Of a DNA stretch of 64,000 nt, positions 38,467-49,821 are shown in pieces (positions within the stretch are counted from its first letter, which is position 1; each line of letters opens with the position of its first letter). The notes beneath the pieces are model-generated. The model saw only the letters and a program-made list of their open reading frames with translations. It had not been told where the DNA came from and did no database searches. Location: positions 1-64,000 of the forward strand of contig JAABSW010000011.1 in NCBI GenBank assembly GCA_011390155.1, written 5' to 3'. This stretch comes from Clostridiaceae bacterium (lineage in GTDB: Bacteria; Bacillota; Clostridia; Peptostreptococcales; Tindalliaceae). The position numbers and the translations under genes were made by a program.

Positions 38467-40536
38467 GTGCCAAGGCAGTTTTCGCTGGATAATACAAGAA
38501 ATATAGGAATTATGGCACATATCGATGCAGGCAAAACCACCACCACTGAGCGTATTCTTTATTATGCGGGCAACATTCGCAAAATCGGAGAAACCCATGA
38601 CGGTGCATCCCAAATGGACTGGATGGAACAGGAAAAGGAGCGGGGAATCACCATTACTTCCGCTGCAACAACCTGCGAATGGAACGGTCACAGAATAAAC
38701 ATTATAGATACACCAGGTCACGTTGACTTTACGGTTGAAGTGGAGCGTTCATTGCGCGTGCTGGATGGTGCTGTAGCGGTTTTCTGTGCCAAAGGCGGTG
38801 TTGAGCCTCAATCAGAAACGGTATGGCGTCAAGCTGATAAATACAAGGTTCCAAGAATGGCGTTTATCAATAAAATGGATATAATGGGAGCCGATTTTTA
38901 TCAGGCGGTTGAAATGATGAAAGATCGTTTGGGAGCCAATGCGGTTCCGATTCAGCTTCCCATTGGAACAGAAGCAGATTTTGTGGGAATCATTGACTTA
39001 ATCACCATGAAAGCCAGAATCTATGAAGATGATCTTGGCCAGAATGTGCGGGTTGAGGAAATTCCTGCAGATTTGTTGGGAAAAGCGGAAGAGTTTAGAG
39101 AAAAGATGTTGGAAGCGGTTGCGGAAACAAGTGAAGAGTTGATGATGAAATACCTTGAAGGCGAAGCCTTAACAGAGGAAGAAGTCATCGCTGGTCTTCG
39201 GTCAGGTACTGTGCACACAACCATTACGCCTGTATTATGCGGATCATCATACAAAAACAAAGGCGTACAGCTGTTATTGGATAAAGTTGTCGAGCTGATG
39301 CCTTCACCACTGGACATTGAATCCATCAGAGGCATGTCAGAAGACGGCGAAACAGAAGTTGCCCGACATTCTGATGACAGTGAACCATTCGCAGCTCTTG
39401 CTTTCAAGATTATGACAGACCCCTACGTAGGTAAATTGGCATTCTTCAGGGTATATTCCGGTGTTCTTAAATCCGGGTCCTACGTTTACAACGCAACAAA
39501 GGGTAAAAAGGAACGTATTGGACGTATCCTGCAAATGCACGCTAACACCCGTACAGAAATTGAGGCCGTTTATGCAGGTGACATTGCTGCGGCGGTAGGG
39601 TTGAAAGACACCTCAACAGGTGATACATTGTGCGATCCCGATAACGCAGTAGTGCTTGAGTCTATGGAATTCCCTGAACCGGTAATCAACGTGGCCATTG
39701 AACCAAAAACAAAAGCAGGTCAGGATAAAATGGGCATCGCATTACAAAAATTAGCTGAAGAAGACCCCACTTTCCGTACTTATACTGACCCAGAAACTGG
39801 ACAAACCATCATAGCCGGCATGGGCGAGCTTCACCTGGAAATCATTGTCGACAGAATGATGCGTGAATTCAAAGTGGAAGCCAACGTGGGCAAACCCCAG
39901 GTAGCTTATAAAGAAACCATTACCGAGGAAGTTGAAGTTGAAACTAAATATGTACGTCAGTCTGGTGGTAAAGGACAGTACGGACATGTTAAGATGAGAA
40001 TGATTCCTCAGGAACCGGGCGCAGGCTATTCCTTCGAAAGCAAAGTCGTGGGTGGCTCCATTCCCAAAGAATACATTCCGGCAGTTGATCAGGGAATCCA
40101 GGGCAGCATGTCCAATGGCATTTTGGCAGGTTATGAAGTGGTTGATTTCAGGGTGGAATTGATTGACGGTTCCTATCACGAGGTTGACTCTTCAGAAATG
40201 GCCTTTAAAATTGCTGGGTCAATGGCCTTTAAAGACGGCATGAAAAAAGCAAAGCCAGTATTACTGGAACCATACATGAGAGTGGAAGTTGTGACACCAG
40301 AAGAGTACATGGGTGATGTTATCGGAGACTTGAACTCCCGGCGGGGAAGAGTTGAAGGGATGACCCAACGAAGCAATGGTGTTCAGGTTATCAAGTCCCA
40401 GGTACCTTTGTCAGAGATGTTTGGGTACTCAACCGATCTGAGGTCAAAATCTCAGGGCAGGGCAAACTACTCAATGCATTTTGATCATTTTGAGCAAATG
40501 CCTGCAAGCATTGCTGAGAAGATCATGAAGGGTTAG
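38467..40536 (+). CDS. fusA: Elongation factor G
   Basis: Canonical translocase, 689 residues. P-loop AHIDAGKT (17-24), DTPGH with the catalytic His, NKMD and the domain IV loop region [13 protein letters not shown] are present. GTG start with AAGGAGG upstream. It lies between rpsG and tuf as in the str operon. Contrast with the divergent paralogue at 4740-6821. Confidence 0.98.
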   Translation: MPRQFSLDNTRNIGIMAHIDAGKTTTTERILYYAGNIRKIGETHDGASQMDWMEQEKERGITITSAATTCEWNGHRINIIDTPGHVDFTVEVERSLRVLDGAVAVFCAKGGVEPQSETVWRQADKYKVPRMAFINKMDIMGADFYQAVEMMKDRLGANAVPIQLPIGTEADFVGIIDLITMKARIYEDDLGQNVRVEEIPADLLGKAEEFREKMLEAVAETSEELMMKYLEGEALTEEEVIAGLRSGTVHTTITPVLCGSSYKNKGVQLLLDKVVELMPSPLDIESIRGMSEDGETEVARHSDDSEPFAALAFKIMTDPYVGKLAFFRVYSGVLKSGSYVYNATKGKKERIGRILQMHANTRTEIEAVYAGDIAAAVGLKDTSTGDTLCDPDNAVVLESMEFPEPVINVAIEPKTKAGQDKMGIALQKLAEEDPTFRTYTDPETGQTIIAGMGELHLEIIVDRMMREFKVEANVGKPQVAYKETITEEVEVETKYVRQSGGKGQYGHVKMRMIPQEPGAGYSFESKVVGGSIPKEYIPAVDQGIQGSMSNGILAGYEVVDFRVELIDGSYHEVDSSEMAFKIAGSMAFKDGMKKAKPVLLEPYMRVEVVTPEEYMGDVIGDLNSRRGRVEGMTQRSNGVQVIKSQVPLSEMFGYSTDLRSKSQGRANYSMHFDHFEQMPASIAEKIMKG

Positions 40537-40580
40537 TTTAATACAGGACAACAATAAACATTATTTAGGGAGGAAAGAAA

Positions 40581-41774
40581 ATGGGAAAAGCAAAATTTGA
40601 AAGAACGAAACCGCACGTAAACATAGGAACAATAGGTCACGTAGACCATGGTAAAACCACATTAACAGCCGCCATCACCATCGTGTTGAACAAGCGCTTT
40701 GGCACAGGAGCAGCCGTGGCCTTTGACCAGATTGACAAAGCACCGGAAGAAAGAGAAAGAGGTATCACCATCTCAACAGCCCACGTTGAGTACGAAACAC
40801 CCAACCGCCACTACGCCCATGTAGACTGCCCCGGCCATGCCGACTATGTCAAGAACATGATCACCGGTGCAGCGCAAATGGACGGAGCAATCCTGGTGGT
40901 ATCAGCAGCAGACGGCCCAATGCCCCAAACAAGAGAGCACATCCTGTTATCAAGACAAGTAGGCGTACCATACATCGTTGTGTTCATGAACAAATGCGAC
41001 ATGGTGGACGACGAAGAACTGCTTGAACTGGTAGAAATGGAAATTCGGGAATTGCTGGACATTTACGAATTCCCAGGCGACGACACACCCATCTTCAAAG
41101 GCAGTGCACTGAAAGCACTGGAAGACCAAGAAGGCGAATGGGCAGACCATATCGTTAACATGTTTGAAGTCATCGACGAATACATCCCAGAACCAGAAAG
41201 AGAAGTAGACAAACCATTCCTGATGCCAGTGGAAGACGTGTTCTCCATCACCGGCCGAGGCACAGTCGCCACCGGCAGAGTAGAGCGAGGCACCGTTAAA
41301 GTACAGGAAGAAGTACAGTTAGTAGGCCTTTCAGAAGAGCCTCGGAAACTCATCGTCACCGGCGTGGAAATGTTCCGCAAGCTCCTTGATTTCGCCCAGG
41401 CAGGCGACAACATTGGTCTCTTACTTCGAGGCATTCAGCGAAACGAAATCGAACGAGGACAAGTTATTGCCAAACCCGGCAGTATCCATCCACACACCAA
41501 GTTTAAAGCAGAAGTATACGTACTGAAAAAAGAAGAAGGCGGCCGACACACACCCTTCTTTGATGGCTACCGACCCCAGTTCTACTTCAGAACAACGGAC
41601 GTAACCGGCAGCATCAAATTACCAGACGGCGTAGAAATGGTTATGCCTGGCGATAACATTACCATGGACATTGAACTGATCAGCCCCATCGCGGTAGAGG
41701 AAGGCCTTCGCTTTGCCATTCGTGAAGGTGGTCGAACAGTAGGCGCCGGCGTTGTTGCCAGCATCACTGAGTAA
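40581..41774 (+). CDS. tuf: Elongation factor Tu, copy 2
   Basis: Identical in protein to copy 1 except for Gly279 (GGT at 41415-41417), the conserved residue. P-loop [13 protein letters not shown] and NKCD are intact; 397 residues. It is at the standard str-operon position after fusA. DNA identity to copy 1 is 1189 of 1194 bases, falling off abruptly just outside the gene except for the shared SD and similar 3' hairpin, which points to recent gene conversion. Confidence 0.98.
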   Translation: MGKAKFERTKPHVNIGTIGHVDHGKTTLTAAITIVLNKRFGTGAAVAFDQIDKAPEERERGITISTAHVEYETPNRHYAHVDCPGHADYVKNMITGAAQMDGAILVVSAADGPMPQTREHILLSRQVGVPYIVVFMNKCDMVDDEELLELVEMEIRELLDIYEFPGDDTPIFKGSALKALEDQEGEWADHIVNMFEVIDEYIPEPEREVDKPFLMPVEDVFSITGRGTVATGRVERGTVKVQEEVQLVGLSEEPRKLIVTGVEMFRKLLDFAQAGDNIGLLLRGIQRNEIERGQVIAKPGSIHPHTKFKAEVYVLKKEEGGRHTPFFDGYRPQFYFRTTDVTGSIKLPDGVEMVMPGDNITMDIELISPIAVEEGLRFAIREGGRTVGAGVVASITE

Positions 41775-41793
41775 TTATAGCGATTAACACCAG

Positions 41794-41820
41794 AGGACCA
41801 GGCTGATGCCTGGTCCTTTA
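41794..41820 (+). terminator. Terminator-like hairpin after tuf copy 2
   Basis: Perfect 10-bp stem AGGACCAGGC with GCCTGGTCCT around TGAT, followed by TTAAAAAA; the T-run is weak. Close homologue of the hairpin after copy 1. Confidence 0.65.
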
Positions 41821-42100
41821 AAAAAAGAATGAAATCGAAAAAAAATTATAAAATAATGAAAATAAATCAAGGATTTTTCTTGCTTTTAATCCATTTCTAT
41901 TATAAAATAACTAAGTGTCCCAATTTATGCGATGAAGTGGAAGGTGGCCCTTTCTGAAGGGGGAATTTCCATGGAGTATGTCGGATCAATGAATCGGGCG
42001 ACTTGGCAGTTAAGATGTTTCGGATTTAAAAAAATGCAACACACCCGGGACAGTGTACATGCCATGTCGCACTCAATGTGCGAATGGAGGAGGTTAGCAA
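41821..42100 (+). other. S10-operon leader region
   Basis: Most of the 326-base gap between tuf and rpsJ. It starts with AT-rich DNA, then the promoter near 41880-41908, then a leader of about 185 nt. Small hairpins seen: CCCTT-TCTG-AAGGG (about 41949-41962), and TCGCAC (42067-42072) with GTGCGA (42078-42083) just before the SD. No known leader family was recognised. Confidence 0.5.
41880..41908 (+). promoter_or_regulatory. Candidate promoter of the S10-spc-alpha superoperon
   Basis: TTGCTT (41880-41885), 17-base spacer, TAAAAT (41903-41908), in an AT-rich region just upstream of the first S10-operon gene. Confidence 0.6.
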
Positions 42101-42415
42101 ATGGCTAAAGGGAAGCAAAAAATCAGAATTAGACTAAAAGCGTACGATCACAAAGTGTTGGATCAATCAGCGGAAAAAATTGTTGAAACTGCTAAACGGA
42201 GCGGTGCGGATGTTTCGGGACCCATACCACTGCCTACGGACAGGGAAATTATTACAATTCTTCGCTCTGTACACAAACACAAAGATTCCAGAGAACAGTT
42301 TGAAATGCGTACACACAAACGTCTGATTGACATTTTAAGCCCCACACCAAAAACAGTGGATTCACTTATGAAATTGGATCTGCCAGCAGGTGTGGACATC
42401 GAAATTAAGTTATAG
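42101..42415 (+). CDS. rpsJ: 30S ribosomal protein S10 (uS10)
   Basis: 30S head protein, also NusE in transcription antitermination. 104 residues with [28 protein letters not shown] and the loop [22 protein letters not shown] precedes the ATG. First gene of the superoperon; a structured 96-base gap separates it from rplC. Confidence 0.98.
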   Translation: MAKGKQKIRIRLKAYDHKVLDQSAEKIVETAKRSGADVSGPIPLPTDREIITILRSVHKHKDSREQFEMRTHKRLIDILSPTPKTVDSLMKLDLPAGVDIEIKL

Positions 42416-42511
42416 GAAAACAGCGATTGTCTGATAGATCTATGAGATGGATCAATCTTAGTATGATTGCTTAAGCAATCCGCTGTAAGATCAACAGGAG
42501 GTGTCTCAATC

Positions 42512-43147
42512 GTGAGAGGATTAATGGGAAGAAAAGTTGGTATGACGCAAGTGTTTGACGAGGCAGGCAATGTGATACCGGTGACGGTGATTGCCGTAGA
42601 AACCAACCAGATTACACAAATCAAAACTATGGAAAAAGATGGTTACAAAGCAATTCAAGTAGCTTTCAGCACAACCAAGCCAAATCGTGTCATCAAGCCT
42701 TCCAAAGGTCATTTTGACAAAGCGGGAGTCGCGTACCGAAAATACCTGCGGGAAATTAAAGTACAAGACACGGCGAATTACCAGGTGGGGCAGGAATTAA
42801 ATGCAGACCTGTTTGCAGCAGGTGATAAGGTTGATGTAACAGGCACTTCAAAAGGTAAAGGATTCCAGGGCAATATTAAGCGCCATAATTACCATCGTGG
42901 CCCCATGTCACACGGTTCTCACTATCACAGACGACCAGGTTCAATGGGTGCATCTTCATCCCCAAGCCGTGTGTTTAAAGGAAAGAAACTTCCTGGGCAA
43001 ATGGGATCTGTGCGTGTTACAATGCAAAATCTGGAAGTGGTTCAAGTAGATTCTGCACGGAACGCTATTTTAGTAAAAGGTGCAGTGCCAGGGCCTAAAA
43101 AAGCCATGGTCTTCATTAAAGAAGCTAGAAAGTCGCAAGAGAAATAG
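42512..43147 (+). CDS. rplC: 50S ribosomal protein L3 (uL3)
   Basis: Early assembly protein near the peptidyl-transferase centre. 211 residues; GTG 42512 gives [15 protein letters not shown] with AGGAGGTG seven bases upstream, and an in-frame TTG at 42467 is rejected. The extended-loop region [20 protein letters not shown] is intact. Confidence 0.97.
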   Translation: MRGLMGRKVGMTQVFDEAGNVIPVTVIAVETNQITQIKTMEKDGYKAIQVAFSTTKPNRVIKPSKGHFDKAGVAYRKYLREIKVQDTANYQVGQELNADLFAAGDKVDVTGTSKGKGFQGNIKRHNYHRGPMSHGSHYHRRPGSMGASSSPSRVFKGKKLPGQMGSVRVTMQNLEVVQVDSARNAILVKGAVPGPKKAMVFIKEARKSQEK

Positions 43148-43168
43148 GTCGCGAAAGGAGGAGTTTAG

Positions 43169-43792
43169 ATGCCTACAGTACCCGTATTAAATGTATCTGG
43201 AGAAAAGGTCAGTGAAATAGAGCTGAAAGACAGTGTCTTCGGCATTGAGATTAATACCCATGTGATGCACGCAGTTGTAAAAAATTATTTAGCAAACCAG
43301 CGTCAGGGAACACAAGCTGCCAAAACAAGATCTGAAGTTCGTGGCGGCGGTAGAAAACCATGGCGCCAAAAAGGTACAGGAAGAGCTCGACACGGTTCAA
43401 GCCGATCCCCTATTTGGGTAGGTGGTGGTGTGATTTTTGCGCCAAAGCCAAGAGATTACAGTTACAAGCTTCCTAAAAAGGTAAGAAGACTGGCAATGAA
43501 GTCAGCCCTTTCATCAAAAGTGCAGGATGAACAAATCATTGTACTGGAGAACCTTCAGATGGAAAGACCTAAAACAAAAGAAATGACGAACATTTTAAAG
43601 AATCTAAAAGTTGATGGTAAAGCGTTAATTGTGATGGAGCAGGTTGACCAAAGCGTCATTCGTTCAGCAAGAAACATCCAGGGCGTGGAAACTGCACTGG
43701 TTAACACCTTGAACGTTTATGACATTTTAAAGTATGATCACTTCATCATTACACGCAATGCCGTTGAGAAAGTGGAGGAGGTGTACGTATAA
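43169..43792 (+). CDS. rplD: 50S ribosomal protein L4 (uL4)
   Basis: Lines the peptide exit tunnel; its loop contains the macrolide-relevant segment [20 protein letters not shown]. 207 residues. AAAGGAGGAG precedes the ATG. The stop overlaps the rplW start by one base (TAATG). Confidence 0.98.
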   Translation: MPTVPVLNVSGEKVSEIELKDSVFGIEINTHVMHAVVKNYLANQRQGTQAAKTRSEVRGGGRKPWRQKGTGRARHGSSRSPIWVGGGVIFAPKPRDYSYKLPKKVRRLAMKSALSSKVQDEQIIVLENLQMERPKTKEMTNILKNLKVDGKALIVMEQVDQSVIRSARNIQGVETALVNTLNVYDILKYDHFIITRNAVEKVEEVYV

Positions 43793-44082
43793 TGTTTGAT
43801 CCGTACAGTGTTATTATCAGACCTCTGGTCACTGAACAGAGCATGAGCGGCCTGGCCGATAAAAGGTATGCGTTCGTTGTTCGCAAAAACGCAAACAAAA
43901 CAGAAATCAAGAATGCCGTTGAAAAAATCTTTTCTGTCAAGGTGGATCGCGTTAACACCATGAACATGAAAGGTAAGACCAAAAGAATGGGTCGATATGT
44001 AGGGAAGCGTCCCAGCTGGAAGAAAGCATTGGTACAATTAACAGCAGAGAGCAAAGAAATTGAATTCTTTGAAGGTATGTAA
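43792..44082 (+). CDS. rplW: 50S ribosomal protein L23 (uL23)
   Basis: At the tunnel exit, docking site for trigger factor and SRP. 96 residues with [11 protein letters not shown] and the family block [20 protein letters not shown]. Start overlaps the rplD stop; GGAGGAGGTG in the rplD end is its SD. Confidence 0.97.
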   Translation: MFDPYSVIIRPLVTEQSMSGLADKRYAFVVRKNANKTEIKNAVEKIFSVKVDRVNTMNMKGKTKRMGRYVGKRPSWKKALVQLTAESKEIEFFEGM

Positions 44083-44109
44083 TTAAGGCTTTGACGAGGA
44101 GGTAACGTA

Positions 44110-44940
44110 ATGGCGATTAAAAAATACAAACCCACTTCCCCGGCCAGAAGAAATATGTCCGTATCAACTTTTGAAGAGCTTTCAAAGGTAGAACCGGAGA
44201 AATCCCTTCTGGCACCCATTAAAAAAAATGGGGGGCGGAACGCACAGGGTAAAATCACCGTTCGCCACCGTGGCGGCGGTGCTTTGAGAAAATATAGAAT
44301 CATTGATTTCAAACGTAATAAAGACGGCGTGCCGGCAAAAGTGGCCACCATTGAATATGACCCTAACCGGAGCGCTAACATTGCGCTGCTCCACTACGCA
44401 GATGGTGAAAAACGATATATCCTGGCACCAAATCATTTAAAAGTTGGCGCACAGGTAGAGTCGGGTGAAGGTGCGGACATTAAAGTTGGCAACGCACTTC
44501 CACTAAAAAGCATTCCTGTGGGAACTGTGGTACACAACATTGAAATGAAACCTGGTAAAGGCGGACAAATTGCCCGTTCAGCTGGAAACTCAGCACAGTT
44601 GATGGCAAAAGAAGGAAAATATGCATTGCTACGATTACCCTCTGGTGAAATTAGGTACATCCTGATTGAATGTCGTGCAACTGTAGGACAGGTTGGAAAC
44701 CTTGATCATGAAAACATCAGCATTGGCAGCGCTGGCCGAAAGCGTCACATGGGAATCCGTCCAACTGTTCGTGGTTCTGCCATGAACCCCAACGACCATC
44801 CTCACGGCGGTGGTGAAGGAAGAGCTCCCATTGGCCGTCCAGGACCTGTAACACCTTGGGGAAAACCAACATTAGGCTATAAAACACGTCAAAAGAACAA
44901 AGCTTCCGATAAAATGATAGTAAAACGGCGTAAAAAGTAA
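44110..44940 (+). CDS. rplB: 50S ribosomal protein L2 (uL2)
   Basis: Essential for subunit association and peptidyl transfer. 276 residues with [16 protein letters not shown] and the C-terminal block [19 protein letters not shown] containing the conserved His. GGAGG precedes the ATG. Confidence 0.98.
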   Translation: MAIKKYKPTSPARRNMSVSTFEELSKVEPEKSLLAPIKKNGGRNAQGKITVRHRGGGALRKYRIIDFKRNKDGVPAKVATIEYDPNRSANIALLHYADGEKRYILAPNHLKVGAQVESGEGADIKVGNALPLKSIPVGTVVHNIEMKPGKGGQIARSAGNSAQLMAKEGKYALLRLPSGEIRYILIECRATVGQVGNLDHENISIGSAGRKRHMGIRPTVRGSAMNPNDHPHGGGEGRAPIGRPGPVTPWGKPTLGYKTRQKNKASDKMIVKRRKK

Positions 44941-44974
44941 GTGGCGTACTTAGCTGCTGAAGGGAGGAACAAGC

Positions 44975-45256
44975 ATGAGCAGATCTACAAAAAAAGGACC
45001 TTTTGTTCATGAAAAATTGTTGAAACACATAGACGAGATGAACGAAAAAGGCACAAAGAAAGTGATTAAAACCTGGTCCCGTGCATCCACCATCTTTCCG
45101 CAAATGATCGGGCACACCATCGCAGTGCATGATGGACGCAAACATGTCCCCGTTTACATAACGGAAGACATGGTAGGCCACAAACTGGGAGAATTTGCCA
45201 TGACTCGTACGTACCGTGGTCATGATGATTCCGAAAAGACAAGCAAGCGCAAATAG
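44975..45256 (+). CDS. rpsS: 30S ribosomal protein S19 (uS19)
   Basis: 30S head protein contacting S13. 93 residues with [31 protein letters not shown] and [20 protein letters not shown] precedes the ATG. Confidence 0.98.
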   Translation: MSRSTKKGPFVHEKLLKHIDEMNEKGTKKVIKTWSRASTIFPQMIGHTIAVHDGRKHVPVYITEDMVGHKLGEFAMTRTYRGHDDSEKTSKRK

Positions 45257-45289
45257 AGAAATCGAAGGCGACGAAAGGAGGTTATGGCT

Positions 45290-45637
45290 ATGGAAGCAAA
45301 AGCAGTAGCCAGACATGTTAGAATTGCTCCGCGAAAAGCAAAACTGGTTGCCGATCTGATCAGAGGCAAAAAAGTGGATGAGGCACTTGCCATTTTAAAA
45401 TTCACTCCCAGAGGGGCTTCACCCATTATTGAAAAAGTAGTTAAGTCCGCAATTGCCAACGCAGAGAATAATCATGATTTAGACAAAGAAAACCTGTATG
45501 TTTCAGAAATATATGCGAACCAGGGACCCACATTGAAACGTTTCAGACCACGCGCACAGGGACGTGCTTCACAAATTTTGAAACGCACAAGCCATATTGG
45601 CGTTGTATTGCGCGAAAAACCGGGTAAGGAGGGATAG
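45290..45637 (+). CDS. rplV: 50S ribosomal protein L22 (uL22)
   Basis: Tunnel protein; 115 residues beginning [20 protein letters not shown] and ending in the beta-hairpin region [23 protein letters not shown] 45290 is seven bases after AAAGGAGGT; ATG 45284 is only one base after that SD. One base separates it from rpsC. Confidence 0.97.
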   Translation: MEAKAVARHVRIAPRKAKLVADLIRGKKVDEALAILKFTPRGASPIIEKVVKSAIANAENNHDLDKENLYVSEIYANQGPTLKRFRPRAQGRASQILKRTSHIGVVLREKPGKEG

Positions 45638-45638
45638 A

Positions 45639-46310
45639 ATGGGTCAAAAAGTAAACCCACATGGGTTGAGAGTCGGCATTATTAAAGACTGGGATACCAA
45701 ATGGTATGCAAATAAAAAAGACTTTGGCGACATTCTCATTGAAGATTGCAATATCCGAAAGTTTGTCAAAGACAAGCTGTTCACTTCCGGAATTTCAAAA
45801 ATTGAAATTGAGCGGGCAGCAAACAACCGTGTTAAGCTGAACATCCATACAGCCAAGCCAGGTATGGTTATTGGTAAAGGTGGACAAGGCGTAGATGATC
45901 TTCGCAAAGACATTGAAAAAATGACTGGCAAAACTGCCTTAATCAATGTTGTTGAAATCAAACACCCTGAAGTGGATGCGCAGTTAGTGGCCGAGAACAT
46001 TGCCTTTTCGCTGGAGCGTCGCGTCGCTTTCAGACGTGCCATGAAACAAGCTATGCAAAGAGCTTTCCGCGCAGGTGCGAAAGGTATAAAAGTATCGACT
46101 GCTGGACGTTTGGGCGGTGCAGAAATTGCACGTACCGAAGGATATAACCAGGGAAATGTGCCACTGCATACGTTGCGGGCAGACATTGACTATGGATTCC
46201 ATGAAGCAACGACTACTTATGGTAAACTGGGCGTCAAAGTCTGGATATACAAAGGTGAAGTGCTTCCGGATAAGAAAATCGAAAAGAACACAGAAGCTGC
46301 TGCAAAGTAG
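45639..46310 (+). CDS. rpsC: 30S ribosomal protein S3 (uS3)
   Basis: mRNA-entry protein with helicase function. 223 residues, beginning [13 protein letters not shown], with the KH domain loop [17 protein letters not shown] 45639 has AAGGAGGG upstream; an in-frame ATG at 45597 lies within rplV and is rejected. A hairpin of about 40 bases follows in the gap to rplP. Confidence 0.98.
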   Translation: MGQKVNPHGLRVGIIKDWDTKWYANKKDFGDILIEDCNIRKFVKDKLFTSGISKIEIERAANNRVKLNIHTAKPGMVIGKGGQGVDDLRKDIEKMTGKTALINVVEIKHPEVDAQLVAENIAFSLERRVAFRRAMKQAMQRAFRAGAKGIKVSTAGRLGGAEIARTEGYNQGNVPLHTLRADIDYGFHEATTTYGKLGVKVWIYKGEVLPDKKIEKNTEAAAK

Positions 46311-46378
46311 AGCAGACAGCGTCATAATGAACCCAGGCGTAAGCCTGTGCATTATGTGACAGGAAGGAGGAATCGTGC

Positions 46379-46822
46379 ATGTTAATGCCTAAACGTGTTA
46401 AACGTCGTCGTGTCTTCCGCGGCAAAATGGAAGGTAGAGCGACAAAAGGAAACTCTGTATCATACGGTGATTTTGGTCTGATGGCAACAGAAGCATCCTG
46501 GATCACCTCGAATCAAATTGAAGCAGCGCGTATTGCCATGACTCGATCCATCAAACGTGGTGGTAAAGTATGGATCAAGATTTTCCCACATAAACCTGTA
46601 ACAAAGAAACCTGCTGAAACCCGCATGGGTGCTGGTAAAGGTTCGCCGGAGTTTTGGGTTGCCGTTGTTAAGCCAGGACGTGTTATGTTTGAAATTGCTG
46701 GTGTATCAGAAGATAGAGCTCGGGAAGCGATGCGTCTTGCGATGCATAAATTGCCAGTAAAATGTAAAATTGTTTCAAGAAGAGAATTAGAAGGAATGGG
46801 TGGTGAAGCTGATGAAAGCTAA
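46379..46822 (+). CDS. rplP: 50S ribosomal protein L16 (uL16)
   Basis: Sits near the A site and tRNA elbow. 147 residues beginning [19 protein letters not shown], with [19 protein letters not shown] and the Arg-containing loop [20 protein letters not shown] precedes the ATG. Its end overlaps rpmC by 11 bases. Confidence 0.98.
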   Translation: MLMPKRVKRRRVFRGKMEGRATKGNSVSYGDFGLMATEASWITSNQIEAARIAMTRSIKRGGKVWIKIFPHKPVTKKPAETRMGAGKGSPEFWVAVVKPGRVMFEIAGVSEDRAREAMRLAMHKLPVKCKIVSRRELEGMGGEADES

Positions 46823-47009
46823 TGCGTTGAAAGATATGACAAGTTCAGAATTAACGCAGAAACTGACCGATGCCAAAGGTGAACTGTTTAACCTGCGCTT
46901 TCAGTTAGCAACTGGTCAGCTGGAGAACCCTTTGCGGATCCGCCACGTCAAAAGAGACATTGCACGTGTAAAAACTGTTTTGAGAGAGCGCGAAATCAAC
47001 AAAGGATAA
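46812..47009 (+). CDS. rpmC: 50S ribosomal protein L29 (uL29)
   Basis: Two-helix protein at the exit tunnel. 65 residues beginning MKANALKDM with the signature [19 protein letters not shown] 46812 is preferred to the in-frame ATG 46800; GGTGGTGA lies between them as SD. It overlaps the rplP end. Confidence 0.96.
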   Translation: MKANALKDMTSSELTQKLTDAKGELFNLRFQLATGQLENPLRIRHVKRDIARVKTVLREREINKG

Positions 47010-47056
47010 TCCGCTTTGATCATATCGGTCATATAAAGCGAAAGGAGGCTCTTGTC

Positions 47057-47311
47057 TTGGAAAGAAAAATGAGAAAAACCAGAGTAGGCATGGTTACAAG
47101 CGATAAAATGGATAAAACCATCACTGTGTCTGTTGTGAATATGGAAAGACATCCGCTTTATGGTAAGGCGGTTAAACGAACCAAAAAATTTAAAGCCCAT
47201 GACGAACTCAACCAGTGTCAAATTGGTGATCGCGTACGTATCATGGAAACCAGACCCTTGTCAAAGGACAAAAGATGGCGTTTGGTTCAAATTATTGAAA
47301 AAGCTAAATAA
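47057..47311 (+). CDS. rpsQ: 30S ribosomal protein S17 (uS17)
   Basis: 16S rRNA-binding OB-fold protein. 84 residues with [15 protein letters not shown] and [23 protein letters not shown] start at 47057, eight bases after AAAGGAGG, giving the typical LERKMRK N-terminus. Confidence 0.97.
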   Translation: MERKMRKTRVGMVTSDKMDKTITVSVVNMERHPLYGKAVKRTKKFKAHDELNQCQIGDRVRIMETRPLSKDKRWRLVQIIEKAK

Positions 47312-47338
47312 GATAGATTACTGGAAGGAGGGGCCGCG

Positions 47339-47707
47339 ATGATTCAACAGGAATCCAGGCTGAAAGCAGCTGATAATTCAGGTGCCAAAGAACTACTGTG
47401 CATCAGAGTACTCGGTGGAACCAGAAGAAGATACGCCAGAATTGGCGATGTAATTGTTTGTTCAGTAAAAAGTGCAACACCCGGCGGTGTTGTCAAAAAA
47501 GGTCAAGTTGTTAAAGCGGTTGTTGTGAGAACAAAAGCTACAGTACGTCGTAAAGATGGAACACATATCAGATTCGACGAGAATGCGGCTGTGATCATCA
47601 AAGACGATAAGCAACCAACGGGAACACGTATTTTCGGCCCGGTTGCCAGAGAACTCCGGGACAAAGAATTTATGAAAATCGTCTCACTGGCTCCGGAAGT
47701 ATTATAA
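47339..47707 (+). CDS. rplN: 50S ribosomal protein L14 (uL14)
   Basis: Subunit-interface protein. 122 residues with [35 protein letters not shown] and [17 protein letters not shown] precedes the ATG. Confidence 0.98.
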   Translation: MIQQESRLKAADNSGAKELLCIRVLGGTRRRYARIGDVIVCSVKSATPGGVVKKGQVVKAVVVRTKATVRRKDGTHIRFDENAAVIIKDDKQPTGTRIFGPVARELRDKEFMKIVSLAPEVL

Positions 47708-47722
47708 AAGGAGGTGTGCTGC

Positions 47723-48034
47723 ATGCGAGTGAAAAAAGGCGACACGGTAATTGTGATTGCTGGTAAGGACAAAGGCAAAAAAGGCCAGGTTCTTCAAGTG
47801 ATTCCTAAGACACAACGTGTCATCGTTGAAGGCGTAAATATGGTAAAAAAACACCAAAAAGCGACTCAAAAAGTACAGCAGGGCGGTATCGTGACACAGG
47901 AAGCGCCTGTGCATGTGTCCAACGTCATGTACTTTGACAAGAAAGCCAACAAAGGTGTAAGAGTTGGCTACAAAAACCTCAACAGTGGAGAAAAAGTGCG
48001 TGTAAGCAAAAAAACCGGTGAGGTATTAGATTAG
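47723..48034 (+). CDS. rplX: 50S ribosomal protein L24 (uL24)
   Basis: Assembly-initiator protein. 103 residues with an N-terminal KOW motif ([18 protein letters not shown]) and [14 protein letters not shown] 47723 follows AAAGGAGGTG; a GTG at 47714 lies inside that SD. Confidence 0.97.
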   Translation: MRVKKGDTVIVIAGKDKGKKGQVLQVIPKTQRVIVEGVNMVKKHQKATQKVQQGGIVTQEAPVHVSNVMYFDKKANKGVRVGYKNLNSGEKVRVSKKTGEVLD

Positions 48035-48062
48035 ATCAACAGGAAAGGAGGTACGACCACTG

Positions 48063-48602
48063 ATGGCAAGAATGAAGGATAAATATTTAAATGAAGTGAA
48101 CCCAGCCATGAGAGAAAAATTTCAATATAAATCAGTGATGGAAGTTCCAAAACTGGAAAAAATTGTGATCAATATGGGCCTAGGCGACGCTAAAGAAAAT
48201 GCAAAGGCATTGGAATCGGCTGTTGGCGAAATGGCCTTGATTGTGGGACAAAAACCAGTCATCACACGAGCTAAGAAATCCGTTTCTAACTTTAAAGTAA
48301 GAGAGGGAATGCCTGTAGGTGCTAAAGTGACTCTACGTGGACAAAAAATGTATGAGTTTGCTGACAGACTCCTCAACATTGCTTTGCCCCGTGTTCGAGA
48401 CTTCCGAGGAGTAAGTGCTAAAGCCTTTGACGGCAGAGGCAACTATTCACTGGGAATCAAGGAACACTTAATTTTTCCCGAGATCGATTACGATAAAGTT
48501 GAAACAGTCCGAGGCATGGACATCATATTCGTCACCACATCCAAGACGGATGAAGAGTGCCGTGAGCTGTTACGTCTTATGGGAATGCCGTTTGAGAAGT
48601 AG
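48063..48602 (+). CDS. rplE: 50S ribosomal protein L5 (uL5)
   Basis: Binds 5S rRNA and contacts the P-site tRNA. 179 residues with [37 protein letters not shown] and [27 protein letters not shown] is ten bases upstream of the ATG. Confidence 0.98.
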   Translation: MARMKDKYLNEVNPAMREKFQYKSVMEVPKLEKIVINMGLGDAKENAKALESAVGEMALIVGQKPVITRAKKSVSNFKVREGMPVGAKVTLRGQKMYEFADRLLNIALPRVRDFRGVSAKAFDGRGNYSLGIKEHLIFPEIDYDKVETVRGMDIIFVTTSKTDEECRELLRLMGMPFEK

Positions 48603-48624
48603 GATATAAAGGAGGGACAAGCCG

Positions 48625-48810
48625 GTGGCAAAAACATCGATGAAAGTTAAGCAACAACGAAAACAAAAATATTCCACACGTGAGTATACACGCTGCAAGC
48701 GTTGCGGTAGACCGCATGCAGTATTGCGCAAGTTCGGCATTTGCCGTATTTGTTTTAGAGAACTGGCATATAAAGGACAAATTCCAGGGGTGCGAAAAGC
48801 CAGCTGGTAA
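48625..48810 (+). CDS. rpsN: 30S ribosomal protein S14 type Z (uS14)
   Basis: Short zinc-binding form of S14. 61 residues; ligands Cys24, Cys27, Cys40 and Cys43 all present ([19 protein letters not shown]). GTG start with AAGGAGGG upstream. Confidence 0.98.
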   Translation: MAKTSMKVKQQRKQKYSTREYTRCKRCGRPHAVLRKFGICRICFRELAYKGQIPGVRKASW

Positions 48811-48831
48811 ACCAGGAAGGAGGGTAATGCC

Positions 48832-49230
48832 ATGACAATGACTGATCCATTGGCAGATATGCTGACAAGAGTCAGAAATGCAAGTGCAGTAAAACATGAA
48901 TCGGTGGATGTTCCCGCTTCCAATATAAAAAAGGAAGTTGCCCGTATTCTTTTAGAAGAAGGGTTTGTAAAAAGCTATGACGTCATCGAAGACGGAAAGC
49001 AGGGAATCATTCGAATTCAGTTAAAATACAGCCGTGATAACGAAAAAGTAATTACCGGCATTAAGCGAATCTCAAAGCCCGGGCTGAGAGTGTTTGCGAA
49101 GAAAGATGATGTGCCAAAAGTACTGGGTGGTCTGGGTGTTGCCGTTATATCAACATCAAAAGGCCTGATTACAGACAAACAAGCCAGAGAGCAGGGAGTA
49201 GGCGGCGAAGTAATCGCTTACGTCTGGTAA
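48832..49230 (+). CDS. rpsH: 30S ribosomal protein S8 (uS8)
   Basis: Central-domain 16S rRNA-binding protein, in E. coli the spc-operon repressor. 132 residues with [15 protein letters not shown] and the C-terminal [28 protein letters not shown] precedes the ATG. Confidence 0.98.
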   Translation: MTMTDPLADMLTRVRNASAVKHESVDVPASNIKKEVARILLEEGFVKSYDVIEDGKQGIIRIQLKYSRDNEKVITGIKRISKPGLRVFAKKDDVPKVLGGLGVAVISTSKGLITDKQAREQGVGGEVIAYVW

Positions 49231-49259
49231 TCTCAGGTGATTGAATAGGAGGTGGAAGC

Positions 49260-49799
49260 ATGTCCAGAATTGGTAAGAAACCCATTGATCTGCCACAAGG
49301 TGTGGAAATAAAAATAGATGAAAAAAACATGGTGACTGTAAAAGGCCCAATGGGTACATTGTCACAGCAGATCAGTAAGGAAATTTCGGTAGAAATGGAA
49401 GATGGCACAATCAATATCAACCGACCATCTGACCTTAAAAAACATAAATCTCTACATGGCCTTTCCCGTTCACTAGTAGCCAACATGGTGGAAGGTGTTA
49501 CAAAAGGGTACGAGAAAAAGCTTGAAATTGTCGGTGTTGGATATCGTGCAAATAAGCAAGGTAACAATGTTGTACTAAGCTTAGGCTTTTCACATCCTGT
49601 TGAACTGACTGCTCCAGAAGGGATTACCCTGGAAGTGCCGTCACAAACAGAGATTATCGTAAAAGGAATTGACAAACAACAAGTTGGCAACTACGCTGCC
49701 AAAATAAGAGCTTACCGTAAACCAGAGCCATACAAAGGCAAAGGTGTTCGATATGCTGGTGAAATTATCAGACGCAAAGAAGGTAAAACCGGCAAATAG
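49260..49799 (+). CDS. rplF: 50S ribosomal protein L6 (uL6)
   Basis: Factor-binding-site protein made of two similar domains. 179 residues with [15 protein letters not shown] and the C-terminal [20 protein letters not shown] then [18 protein letters not shown] precedes the ATG. Confidence 0.98.
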   Translation: MSRIGKKPIDLPQGVEIKIDEKNMVTVKGPMGTLSQQISKEISVEMEDGTININRPSDLKKHKSLHGLSRSLVANMVEGVTKGYEKKLEIVGVGYRANKQGNNVVLSLGFSHPVELTAPEGITLEVPSQTEIIVKGIDKQQVGNYAAKIRAYRKPEPYKGKGVRYAGEIIRRKEGKTGK

Positions 49800-49821
49800 T
49801 CATTGAAAGGGGTGTCACACG

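Noticed and set aside
45644-46186. 180-codon antisense reading frame within rpsC
   Set aside because: It is a mirror of the conserved S3 frame with no SD or recognisable domain. The same applies to the 210-codon minus frame at 43749-44381 and the 194-codon one at 37597-38181.
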